In this document: positions 54,001 through 61,957 of the stretch, piece after piece
How the letters are laid out: every line of letters begins with the position of its first letter
How positions within the stretch are numbered: position 1 is the first letter of the stretch
Assembly: GCA_020444515.1 (NCBI GenBank)
Contig: JAHLKX010000002.1
Location: forward strand, 434,001-498,000
From: Bacteroidota bacterium
GTDB taxonomy: Bacteria; Bacteroidota; Bacteroidia; Bacteroidales; JAADJA01
Direction of reading: 5' to 3'
Length of the DNA stretch: 64,000 bases
Position numbers and translations under genes: made by a program
The notes under the pieces: model-generated
Database searches by the model: none
The model's input: only the letters and a program-made list of their open reading frames with translations
Told to the model about the DNA's origin: nothing

Positions 54001-56208
54001 AGTGATTATTACAGTGGAATTTCTTCTCTTGATTATTGTATTATAGAACAGGGAAATGAATACAATCTTTACAGTAACCAAACCACACAACCTTCTATCG
54101 ATAATTCAATTTTCAGAAATGCTGTTCAATACGGAATAAAAGAATATCAGTCTTCACCTCAAATTCATAACTCTCAATTTCTGAATAATGGTAGTTATCC
54201 CGTTTATTATACAGATTGGACTTGTAATTCTCATTTATCAGGGAATACATATTCAGGAAACTCTCCAAACAAGTTTGCTCTTTCGGGCGGGCATTATACA
54301 GATGATAGAATATTATACAATGATGGAATAGAATACCTTGTGCTATCTGATATAATCATTGGTAAATCCGGTAATACAAGCCGCTTAACTATTGAACCTG
54401 GAAATAAATTGAGGTTTAGTTCGGGAACTCAATTGCAAGTAGGTATATACATTCCTTACAGTAGTTATGGCGGTGAATTATATGCCGAAGCGACCTCAGG
54501 AAATGAGATCACTTTTATGCCAGATAGCGAAATCCAAGGAGATTGGGAAGGAATTGAATTCGACGACAGGAGTGATTATAGCGGAGCCACGTCCTCTTTG
54601 AAATATTGTAAAGTAGAAAAAGGAAATGTTCATAATGTGTATTGTGAAAATACAACTCAACCTGCATTTGAAAATTGTGAATTTACCGATGCCCTTGGAG
54701 ATGGTTTGAATTGCTTCAATGCAAGCCCTGGAATTGCTAACTCAACATTTTCATATAATGGTGGTCATGGTATTTACCTAGATGGAAATAGTAACCCTGT
54801 AATTGGCAATACTGCAACAACGACATGCAACATTTTTGGAAACGGTCCATATGCAGTATATAACAATACATCAAATAATATTGATGCCCGCTACAACTAC
54901 TGGGGAACAGGTGATTCTGCAATGATCGCTTCCCGGATTTACGACAAATACGACAATACTGCAAAAGGTATCGTCATTTTTGCCGATTTTGCACAGGTTC
55001 CATCCATTCCATCTCCAACCATGATTTTAAGTGGAGATGTGTGGTATGCTAATTCAGCCATGACACAACTTGATGGTGCAACCATGGAAATTTTTGATTT
55101 CGTCGGAACCCCGATTGCCAACACAATTACCAATGGTATTGGCCATTATGCGTTCAGTTCGATGAGCTCCGGTAATTACACCATGGATATCACGCCTTCC
55201 AATTCATGGTCAGGCGTCAACTCAACTGACGCTTTGATGATCCTGAACCATTTTGCCCATCTTGATACGTTGGTCGGGATGGAACTGGCAGCCTCTGATG
55301 TGAATGTCAGCCAAACCGTTAACGGAACGGATGCACTGTTTGTTATGAAGCGCTACTCCGGTATGATCACTTCATTTCCTTCGGGTGATTGGTTATACAA
55401 TACGGCCAGCCTGGTTGTGAATGGCAATCAGGTAACCAATGATTTTGAAATGCTTTGCTTCGGCGATGTAAATTCATCCTATGAACCTGCGAAGAAGGAT
55501 GAAGGAACCGTTTGGCTTGCCTATGAAGGAAGTCAAATAATAAGTTCCTATGAGACTTTCACAGTTGCTATTTCAATTCAGGATATGATTACCGCAGGTG
55601 CCGTATCACTTGGCCTTTACTATCCTGAAGCGTTCATGGAAATCACAGGGGCTGAGATGCTCAATGCTACAGGAAATGTCATCTTTACAGCTTCAGATGG
55701 ATTGTTCAGGTTAGGTTGGGCTGACTTAAATCCAATTAATTTGAATAGCGGGGTTGAATTTCTTGTATTGAATTGTGTTGCCAAGGATTTAAGCAACCTT
55801 CAGGCACCCATCTTGCTTGAATTGTTTGATGAAAGTGAATTTGCAGATCCTTCAGCCCAGGTTTACAACAGCGTAACGCTTGTAGTTCCTGAACTGGTTA
55901 CCCTTTCTGTTGGGCTTAGTGAAATGGCCAATGATGGGTTAAGACTTTTACAAAATCAACCGAATCCTTTTAATGGCTCAACCGTCATTGGTTATGCTAT
56001 TCCAGCTCATGGGAATGTGAGCCTGACAGTGCTTGACCTTACCGGAAAAACGATTGCTGTTTTATTCAATGGTCAGCAGTCAGAAGGGAAATATACGATT
56101 GATTTCAACTGTGAAGGACTTGAATCCGGGATCTACCTCTATAAACTCGAATTCACTAACGCTGAAATCAATAACAGCATTGTGAATAAAATGAGTGTAA
56201 TCCGTTAA
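51019..56208 (+). CDS. Giant T9SS cargo: Kelch propeller, beta-helix repeats, dockerin- and cohesin-like segments
   Basis: 1729 residues (an alternative start at Met4, 51028, gives the same signal peptide, cleaved near TQAQV). Kelch-like blades occupy about 65-380 (VYVVGGYNDL, IYVLGGRD, IYVAGGANT, VYVIAGFAN). A right-handed beta-helix follows (about 490-1320) with three tandem 190-residue repeats, each with GK(A/S)GN...RLTIEPG and GGEL(Y/F)A. Next are a dockerin-like part (about 1345-1490, with SGVNSTDALMILNHF and NGTDALFVMKRYSG), a cohesin-like domain (about 1495-1625) and a type-A T9SS sorting domain (last 95 residues, LLQNQPNPFNGSTVIGYAI to GIYLYKLEF). It is predicted to be surface-anchored. 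Beta-helix repeats suggest glycan binding or adhesion; no catalytic residues are identified. Confidence 0.85.
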   Translation: MTTMKNSLQVLKIKKAVSLILTVLLMILLGGMNTQAQVSFTQTLNADFYKGAYNDLIVSSDNVYLPYQATDVTTWLTTTVLPQTLEGHKAATWNNRYVYVVGGYNDLTYSTAVYRATLNTSGISSWTTLNPLPVGLRDHAVVIGTNTIYVLGGRDASNIYNTIYFATINTDGSLGTWETASVTLPANLWGHTAVYCNGYIYVAGGANTNSATAALNTVYVAKVLADNTLSAFTATTLLPATRNGHSMVTFGDKVYVIAGFANGGTKTNTVYVATSGIDGTLGAWSSAAALPVTISNHSSVIMNGLITVLAGESGGTLTNKVYYADINASPLVWNLATNVLYDYTRDGAAFAHDGWIGYCGGQNLSGTPIHNTRYANVTKSADYSMNGFFVSHPFYELGAERVITELSFAASNPAVSNTQIAYRTAGEDLDWDNWTALTSISPVTVGVTDRYLQYKVIFTGDGLVTPVFHDMNLWTPGTELYGNLNGITTFDLASSPYWVTADISFTSGTHTFDAGVELNFLPETGLTVSQANMVCNGTVADSVKFIGYTSEIGTWDGIYFDPNSDNGVSSQFYYTAIVGAGYGSWNANLYCNSTNEPLLMHCSLRAADGHGLNLNSAHLTIEETFFGGNTESGIYHNNSNPSYVNCETSNNQFAGLYLTSVASEPNFYGMLSQNNTYAMYYPSPDFTILPPNGNGLTFTGNTYNGICIEAGRVGNNQTWNSIAYDYIMLGNLVIGKAGNNCRLTIEPGNTVKFVPGANLQIGVYIPYTHYGGELYAIGTADSLITFTSYDETIGGWEGIYFDDNSDWYSGSSVMDYCVVEKGNNYNMYFYNTNQAQIFNAIIRDAILDGVKLFSSYGLFEDCDFYGFGRYPIYFENWEASPTLTNNTYSGKGINLIGYSGGHITSDRTLQNDGIDYHILNSITVGKSGNNTRLTIEPGLILNFEPGTRLQVGTYIPYSHYGGELFAEGTSGNEITFKAYNDTPGGWEGIYFDDNSDYYSGISSLDYCIIEQGNEYNLYSNQTTQPSIDNSIFRNAVQYGIKEYQSSPQIHNSQFLNNGSYPVYYTDWTCNSHLSGNTYSGNSPNKFALSGGHYTDDRILYNDGIEYLVLSDIIIGKSGNTSRLTIEPGNKLRFSSGTQLQVGIYIPYSSYGGELYAEATSGNEITFMPDSEIQGDWEGIEFDDRSDYSGATSSLKYCKVEKGNVHNVYCENTTQPAFENCEFTDALGDGLNCFNASPGIANSTFSYNGGHGIYLDGNSNPVIGNTATTTCNIFGNGPYAVYNNTSNNIDARYNYWGTGDSAMIASRIYDKYDNTAKGIVIFADFAQVPSIPSPTMILSGDVWYANSAMTQLDGATMEIFDFVGTPIANTITNGIGHYAFSSMSSGNYTMDITPSNSWSGVNSTDALMILNHFAHLDTLVGMELAASDVNVSQTVNGTDALFVMKRYSGMITSFPSGDWLYNTASLVVNGNQVTNDFEMLCFGDVNSSYEPAKKDEGTVWLAYEGSQIISSYETFTVAISIQDMITAGAVSLGLYYPEAFMEITGAEMLNATGNVIFTASDGLFRLGWADLNPINLNSGVEFLVLNCVAKDLSNLQAPILLELFDESEFADPSAQVYNSVTLVVPELVTLSVGLSEMANDGLRLLQNQPNPFNGSTVIGYAIPAHGNVSLTVLDLTGKTIAVLFNGQQSEGKYTIDFNCEGLESGIYLYKLEFTNAEINNSIVNKMSVIR
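53221..54930 (+). repeat. Three tandem 570-bp (190-codon) repeats in the giant gene
   Basis: The segment beginning GGTAAA (codons for GK(A/S)GN) recurs at 53221, 53791 and 54361, exactly 570 bp apart. The encoded units share RLTIEPG, Y(I)PY...YGGEL and WEGI(Y/E)FDD(N/R)SD. An older, diverged unit seems to precede them (WDGIYFDPNSDNG). Confidence 0.85.
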
Positions 56209-56219
56209 AACCTGTAATT

Positions 56220-59200
56220 ATGAAAACGAAATTTCTAAAAATCATTTCAGTACTTTTCATAATTATCTGGCCGGTTCTGTTACAAAGTCAGACGATCAAT
56301 ACCACAACCGTGACCCAATCCATATGCCCCGGGGATATTGTGGTTCCGATCAACGTAACGAATTGTAATGGCGTAGGTGCGATCTCACTTGTGTTGCAAT
56401 TCAATACCTCCGCACTGACTTTTAGTAACTATGAAAACCTTCACCCGCAGCTTTCCTCAGGATTTCTGATCGTGAACAATCCCGGTGATAAAGTGATCAT
56501 CAGCTGGGCCAACACAACGGCTGCGAATATCGGAGATGGAAAGCTTATGGACCTCAGGTTTTCGGGTGTTACGGGTAATAGCAATTTAACATGGGATACA
56601 CAAACTTCAGGTAATTGTGAATACAGTGATGTAAACGGAAATATACTTCCGTCCTCCTTCACCAATGGTACCGTTACGGTATACCAAATGCCCTTTATCA
56701 CCAGTCAGCCACAGGATAAGGCTGTGCTGGAATACCAGAATGCTATTTTTAATGTGGGCGCCATAGCTACTGGAATCCAATATCAGTGGTACGGCAGTTA
56801 CAATGGTGGTTCATCATGGATTGAGTTAAACAATGGTAGTTTATATGGTGGTGTTACTTCGGCAAACTTAACCGTTTATAATACCCAACTAACATACGAC
56901 GGATATCTATACAGGTGTGAAATCAGCGGTGCATGCTCACCGGTCGAAGTAAGTGATGCAGCCGAACTAAGCATAGTGGAACCACTTATAACTTCATTCG
57001 ACGTTCAGCAGGTTTGCCCGGGTAGCATAACGATCCCAATTCTGGCATCAAATTTCAACAATGTGGCGGCATTCTCCCTCGCATTTAATTTCAATGCGTC
57101 TGCGCTGAATTATACTGGATACCAGGAACTGAATGCCTTGCTGCCTCCGGGTAATTTTGTTTGCAATTCGGTAAATGATAAAGTTTATCTGAGCTGGTCG
57201 TCAACTACACCGGTTACTTTTACACTGCCTGATACAGCTATTGTTGAAATCGTTTTTACAGGGTATACAGGTTCAAGCAATTTAACCTGGGATACTGAAA
57301 CGGCTGGGAATTGTGAGTACACCTATCTGAATGGTGATGATGTCATTTCAGTATTTCAGAATACCTCATTTACCATTTACCAGCAACCTCAAATCAATGT
57401 TCATCCGGTAGATAAATTAATTCCTGAAAATACCAATACCAGCTTCTCTGTTTCAGCCATTGCTTCCGGTATCACTTATCAGTGGCAGTTCAGTGCGAAT
57501 GATGGAGGAGACTGGACAGACCTGTCAAACAATGGAACATACAGTGGTGTTACAGCTACAACCCTCAATATTACGAATGCTTCCCTTGGAATGAATGGGT
57601 TTTGGTACCGTTGCAGAGTTAGTGGCTTTTGCTCTCCCGAGGTATTTTCTAATCCCGGTGAATTAATTGTACTGCCAAAAATCACTGCAATAGCTCCTAC
57701 TGTTTCCAATTGCCCCGGTCAGGTAACAATTCCCATTGATGTTACACATTTTATTGATGTTGCTTCATTTTCATTATCACTTGGATATAATGAGAGCGTG
57801 CTTACCTATGAGGGATTCCAGGGCCTGAACACAAATCTGTCTGGAGGTAATTTTGCCATGAATGCAGCAGGTGGGAAAGTTTTTTTGACATGGACTTCAA
57901 CCAGTCCCGTTACCATCGGTGACGACCAATTGATTGAAATATTATTTTCAGGGGTAACCGGCACAAGTCCGCTTGCATGGGATATTCAGAAACCAGGAAA
58001 TTGTGAATTTTCAACCCTCGAAGGGCTGGTTATATTCTCAAGTTATACCAATGGAAATGTAACAGTTTATCAGCCCCCTGAAATTACCGGGCATCCCGAT
58101 AATAAAACAGCACCGGCTGCAACTTCCACCTCTTTTTCTGTTACAGCTACCGGTACAGGTTTAAGCTACCTGTGGCAGGAAAGCACGGATAATGGATCGA
58201 ATTGGACCAATCTGGCCAATGGCGGATCTTATTCCGGTGTAACAACTGCCAATCTAACCATTAATCCTGTATTATGGTCGATGGACTTAAATCAATACCG
58301 CTGTCGCGTTTCTGGAACCTGCTCACCTGTGGTGTTTTCTGATGCAGTTTTATTGGACGTGATACCAGAGGTTATTTCAACCAATGCTGGATCAGTCAGC
58401 AATTCATGTACCGGAAATATTACTGTTCCGGTTTTAGTCAGTAATTGCAGCAATGTAGGGGCAATTTCATTGGCACTGAATTATGATCCGGCTAAATTGA
58501 CATTTGAGGGATACGCATCCCCTCATACCGAATTGACAGGTGGAATGCTCATTGTCAATACAACCGGTTCTGAAGTTTTTTTAAGCTGGGCTTCTACCAA
58601 TCCCGCAAATATCGGATCAGGGATTTTGGTTGAATTCAATTTTAAGGCAGTGGCTGGTTCATCCACCACCGTTTCATGGGATACGCAGATTCCAGGTAAT
58701 TGCGAATACAGCAGTCCTGATGGATTTATTTATGTAACTTCTTTTGGCAATGGTAGCATATCAATTGCTTCCAACGCCCTGGTTGTTGATGCCGGAACAG
58801 ATGAAAGCATCAACCCTGGTGGTTCTGTGCAGTTGGATGGATCGGCATCAGGCGGAGTCACCCCGTATGCTATTCAATGGACACCGGATACATGGTTGTC
58901 CGATGCTTCAATATTCAACCCGATTGCAAATCCCCCGATTACAACTGAATACACACTGACGGTGATGGACGACAATGGATGTGCTGGTTCAAATCGAATT
59001 GTAGTTTCAGTTGCAGCAGGTGGAATTGATCTCAATCTTAAAGCTTATTTGGAAGGTCCTTTCAACACATCAGATATGAATACGGATCTGAATATTTTTA
59101 ATGCAATACCCCTTGCTCAGCCTTATTCTGGTTCACCATGGAATTATGGAGGAACAGAATCAGTTGTGGCAATACCCAATGCAAATGTGGTGGATTGGAT

Positions 59201-59699
59201 TTTAGTAGAATTACGTGAAACTACCGGAGGTGCAGCAACAGCTACCACCGGGACCAGGTTGGCTATGAAAGCTGGGTTTTTGCTGAAAAACGGAACCATC
59301 GTCGGTATTGATGGTAACAGCATGCTACATTTCGATGTTTCGATTACCCAAAATCTTTTTGTGGTCCTGTGGCATCGGAATCATCTGGCGGTTATTTCTT
59401 CAGGTCCGCTAACGAATGCTGGGACAACCTATTCGTGGGATTTTTCCGATGATGTAAGTAAAGTCTACGGAACAAATGCACTGACTGATTTAGGGAATGG
59501 TTTCTATGGTCTGTATGCAGGTGATGGTAACAGCAATGGGATCATTCAAAATACGGATGAGACCAATGTTTGGAAGGTGGAATTGAATCAATCAGGCTAT
59601 CGCAATGGTGACTTTAATATGAATGGAATTGTTCAAAACACCGATGAAACCAATTATTGGAAAGTGAATCTGAACAAAGCCAGCCAGGTACCCAATTGA
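56220..59699 (+). CDS. Scaffoldin-like protein: four cohesin-like and three Ig-like domains, C-terminal dockerin-like module
   Basis: 1159 residues with a signal peptide (ends LLQSQ). Four homologous domains start near residues 25, 257, 487 and 720, each with CPG/CTG, a V(G/A)(A/S)(I/F)SL strand, and a final W-D(T/I)...GNCE(Y/F) motif; they look like cohesin-family beta-sandwiches. Between them lie three Ig-like domains with QW and YRC(R/E)(V/I)SG. A PKD/SprB-like domain (about 856-935) and a C-terminal module (936-1159) follow, the latter ending in two dockerin-type loops (GDGNSNGIIQNTDETN, GDFNMNGIVQNTDETN). No T9SS sorting domain is seen. The gene starts 11 nt after the giant T9SS gene. 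Scaffold function is inferred from architecture. Confidence 0.8.
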   Translation: MKTKFLKIISVLFIIIWPVLLQSQTINTTTVTQSICPGDIVVPINVTNCNGVGAISLVLQFNTSALTFSNYENLHPQLSSGFLIVNNPGDKVIISWANTTAANIGDGKLMDLRFSGVTGNSNLTWDTQTSGNCEYSDVNGNILPSSFTNGTVTVYQMPFITSQPQDKAVLEYQNAIFNVGAIATGIQYQWYGSYNGGSSWIELNNGSLYGGVTSANLTVYNTQLTYDGYLYRCEISGACSPVEVSDAAELSIVEPLITSFDVQQVCPGSITIPILASNFNNVAAFSLAFNFNASALNYTGYQELNALLPPGNFVCNSVNDKVYLSWSSTTPVTFTLPDTAIVEIVFTGYTGSSNLTWDTETAGNCEYTYLNGDDVISVFQNTSFTIYQQPQINVHPVDKLIPENTNTSFSVSAIASGITYQWQFSANDGGDWTDLSNNGTYSGVTATTLNITNASLGMNGFWYRCRVSGFCSPEVFSNPGELIVLPKITAIAPTVSNCPGQVTIPIDVTHFIDVASFSLSLGYNESVLTYEGFQGLNTNLSGGNFAMNAAGGKVFLTWTSTSPVTIGDDQLIEILFSGVTGTSPLAWDIQKPGNCEFSTLEGLVIFSSYTNGNVTVYQPPEITGHPDNKTAPAATSTSFSVTATGTGLSYLWQESTDNGSNWTNLANGGSYSGVTTANLTINPVLWSMDLNQYRCRVSGTCSPVVFSDAVLLDVIPEVISTNAGSVSNSCTGNITVPVLVSNCSNVGAISLALNYDPAKLTFEGYASPHTELTGGMLIVNTTGSEVFLSWASTNPANIGSGILVEFNFKAVAGSSTTVSWDTQIPGNCEYSSPDGFIYVTSFGNGSISIASNALVVDAGTDESINPGGSVQLDGSASGGVTPYAIQWTPDTWLSDASIFNPIANPPITTEYTLTVMDDNGCAGSNRIVVSVAAGGIDLNLKAYLEGPFNTSDMNTDLNIFNAIPLAQPYSGSPWNYGGTESVVAIPNANVVDWILVELRETTGGAATATTGTRLAMKAGFLLKNGTIVGIDGNSMLHFDVSITQNLFVVLWHRNHLAVISSGPLTNAGTTYSWDFSDDVSKVYGTNALTDLGNGFYGLYAGDGNSNGIIQNTDETNVWKVELNQSGYRNGDFNMNGIVQNTDETNYWKVNLNKASQVPN

Positions 59700-59762
59700 T
59701 GGCTTTATAATCAGGGCTAATCCTGAAACCAATATGGTTGGGTTGGTTTCTGGTCAAAATAA

Positions 59763-59790
59763 GAAAATCCCCGGCTACCCGGGGATTTTC
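59763..59790 (+). terminator. Strong hairpin terminator
   Basis: A perfect 12-bp stem, GAAAATCCCCGG (59763-59774) with CCGGGGATTTTC (59779-59790), has a 4-nt loop. It ends the scaffold-protein transcript. Confidence 0.88.
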
Positions 59791-59934
59791 TAACTTAGTT
59801 TACTAAAAATTAACAATTTTTTCAGAAAATCCTAAGCCAAATGGAAACCGTTTACTCCATTTTTGCGTTCCATAACTTTACCAAAATCATTTAAGGAAGG
59901 GCACAGTTACTTGTGTCTATATCTGACTTGAAAG

Positions 59935-59961
59935 ACTCTGCTCATCGGCAGAGTTTTTTTA
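59935..59961 (+). terminator. Intrinsic terminator
   Basis: ACTCTGC (59935-59941) pairs with GCAGAGT (59948-59954), followed by seven or more T residues. No gene directly precedes it, suggesting a short upstream transcript. Confidence 0.8.
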
Positions 59962-59988
59962 TTTGTTTAATAAAATTGCAGTTAGTCA

Positions 59989-60019
59989 TTTGTACACGAA
60001 TAAATATACCGTAATTTTG
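59989..60019 (+). promoter_or_regulatory. Consensus Bacteroidota promoter of the EEP gene
   Basis: TTTG (59989-59992), exactly 19 nt, then TAATTTTG (60012-60019); the best match to the Bacteroidota housekeeping consensus in the window, 34 nt before the start codon. Confidence 0.7.
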
Positions 60020-60053
60020 CAACAGAATTTCAGAAAGGTATTCTGACGATAAC

Positions 60054-61712
60054 ATGATAACATTCAGGTCACTCAAGCACCTCTTTGTAGGTTTTTATAT
60101 GCTATTCTTATGGCAGGGTTTGTTCGCCCAGGACACAATCTCTGTTATGTATTACAATGTATTGAACTTTCCCGGAACCACCCCGTCAAGGGTCGATTAT
60201 TTCCGGACCATTGCCCAGTATACATTGCCTGATGTTATGCTTTTAACAGAAGTGTCATCTGAAGACGGTGCCAATTTATTATTGAATGAGGGTTTGAATG
60301 TAGGGTCCATTGATGCATATGAAAAGGCAGATTTCACAGATGGACCAGACACTGATAACATGCTTTTTTTCAATGGTGATAAATTGGGATTAAAAGCCCA
60401 AAATACCATTTCCACCCAATTAAGATTCATCAACGAATATGTGTTGTTTTATAAATCCAATAATCTTTCCGGTGGAGGTGATACGATTTTTATGCGGTTT
60501 TATGTGGCACATTTAAAAGCGTCGACGGGTAGTGACAACGAACAACAACGATTAGCAGAGATAATGGCATTTGAACAGTACCTGGAGGACAATGAAATTA
60601 CAGAAAATATTGTTTTTGGCGGGGACTTGAATTTTTATGGTTCGGATGAACCGGCTTATCAGTATATTGTTGATCCGGACAATATCGGTTTGATTGATCC
60701 TTTGCCTGCCGGAGACTGGCACAATAATCCTGCTTTTGCCACCATTCATACGCAAAGTACACGTACCGCTCAATTTGGCGGTGGCGCATCGGGTGGATGT
60801 GACGATCGTTTTGATTTTATCTTTTATTCAGATGATGTGGTCAACGGTAATCAAACATTGCAGTATATTCCAGGTAGTTCATACGCACTCGCCAATGATG
60901 GACAGCATTTTAATGTCAGTATTTTAGATCCTCCAGTAAACACAACTGTTCCGGATTCTGTGTTGACGGCATTGTACTATATGGCTGATCATTTACCGGT
61001 CATGAGTTCTCTGAGCGTGCAACCCTTGCCCGAGCCTGTTACCGAAACATTGGATGTAAAGGTATTCCTGGAAGGTCCTTTCAACGGTTCGGATATGAAC
61101 AGCGATTTATCACCATTTATTCCTGTTAACCAACCATTCAATGAAACACCATGGTTTTACCCGGGAAATGAATCCATAGAGGAATCGATGATCAATGTAG
61201 TAGATTGGTGCCTGCTTGAACTCAGGGTTACACAGGGAACAATTATGGATGCTTTAAACGACACTGCGGTCTGGCGAAAAGCCTGCCTGATTCTGGAAAA
61301 CGGTTCGATCAGGGATACGGACCTCCTGAGTTTACCTGCTTTTGATGATATTTATACGGGTAATAAATACCTGATCATCCGTCATCGAAATCATTTGGAT
61401 ATTTTAACTTCAACACCACTGGAAATTATTAATGATACGTATGACATTGATTTTACTACTTCCTCCTCTACCGTATACGGAGGTACACTGGGTTACTCCC
61501 AGTTATCCAATGGTGCATGGGGTATGACATCCGGTGATATTGATGGAAACGGCACCATTAATTTTTTGGATTTACAAAATGTCTGGCGCACGCAAACCGG
61601 TTATTCTGGCTTTTTAGATGGAGATGCCGATCTTAATGGTAACGTGAATAATGTGGATAAAAACACATATATCCTACCCAATCTATTTATGCATACCCCC
61701 TTTTCCGAGTAA
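60054..61712 (+). CDS. Secreted endonuclease/exonuclease/phosphatase with dockerin-like C-terminal module
   Basis: 552 residues with a signal peptide (ends GLFAQ). The EEP domain (about 24-325) shows MYYNVLNFPG, MLLTEVSS, YVAHLKAS, FGGDLNFYGSD, RFDFIFYSDD and the final ADHLPVMSSL, i.e. the metal and catalytic positions of DNase I-like enzymes. The module at 334-552 is homologous to the end of the scaffold protein (LEGPFN-(G/T)SDMN-(S/T)DL, VVDW, RHRNHL) and ends in two dockerin-like loops (GDIDGNGTINFLD, GDADLNGNVNNVD). The substrate may be DNA, RNA or a phospholipid. It has no T9SS sorting domain. Confidence 0.85.
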   Translation: MITFRSLKHLFVGFYMLFLWQGLFAQDTISVMYYNVLNFPGTTPSRVDYFRTIAQYTLPDVMLLTEVSSEDGANLLLNEGLNVGSIDAYEKADFTDGPDTDNMLFFNGDKLGLKAQNTISTQLRFINEYVLFYKSNNLSGGGDTIFMRFYVAHLKASTGSDNEQQRLAEIMAFEQYLEDNEITENIVFGGDLNFYGSDEPAYQYIVDPDNIGLIDPLPAGDWHNNPAFATIHTQSTRTAQFGGGASGGCDDRFDFIFYSDDVVNGNQTLQYIPGSSYALANDGQHFNVSILDPPVNTTVPDSVLTALYYMADHLPVMSSLSVQPLPEPVTETLDVKVFLEGPFNGSDMNSDLSPFIPVNQPFNETPWFYPGNESIEESMINVVDWCLLELRVTQGTIMDALNDTAVWRKACLILENGSIRDTDLLSLPAFDDIYTGNKYLIIRHRNHLDILTSTPLEIINDTYDIDFTTSSSTVYGGTLGYSQLSNGAWGMTSGDIDGNGTINFLDLQNVWRTQTGYSGFLDGDADLNGNVNNVDKNTYILPNLFMHTPFSE

Positions 61713-61742
61713 TTTTTAGTTAGAGATAAAAACTATTCCACC

Positions 61743-61772
61743 ATTTGATAAGCATATTGATACTTATCAAAT
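61743..61772 (+). terminator. Hairpin after the EEP gene, possible weak terminator
   Basis: ATTTGATAAG (61743-61752) pairs perfectly with CTTATCAAAT (61763-61772) around a 10-nt loop. The following TTTATTGTG is only moderately T-rich. Confidence 0.5.
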
Positions 61773-61878
61773 TTATTGTGTTTAATTTTAGATAAATTTT
61801 ATTAAACAAAGAAATTAACAATCAGCGACTTACTAATGCTCTGAAATATGCGCTATAATTAAACATATGCTGCTTATG

Positions 61879-61899
61879 AACAACAAGTTGTTAATTTTG
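61879..61899 (+). promoter_or_regulatory. Promoter with overlapping dyad before the outer-membrane protein gene
   Basis: TAATTTTG (61892-61899) matches TAnnTTTG 58 nt before the start. Immediately upstream, AACAAC-AA-GTTGTT (61879-61892) is a perfect 6-bp inverted repeat touching the -7 element, a plausible repressor or activator site. Confidence 0.5.
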
Positions 61900-61957
61900 T
61901 TTTTATGTAGCATCGTTTAAAGAAAGGGTGCTATAAGTTAAATTAACCTCTGAAATC

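Larger units (their letters stand above)
59700..60053 (+). other. Intergenic region between two terminators
   Basis: A 354-nt gap with the strong hairpin 59763-59790, a second terminator 59935-59961 and the promoter of the next gene (59989-60019). The 145 nt between the two terminators code for nothing visible and could be a small transcript; CATTTTTG near 59854-59861 is a 7/8 match to TAnnTTTG. Confidence 0.5.

Noticed and set aside
53221..54930. CRISPR-like or satellite array
   Set aside because: The 570-bp repeats keep one open frame and code for a beta-helix; there are no short identical repeats with spacers.
56220..61712. Cellulosome-type polysaccharide degradation locus
   Set aside because: No glycoside hydrolase, SusC/SusD pair or carbohydrate-binding module was recognised in the window, so a sugar-degrading role is not supported.
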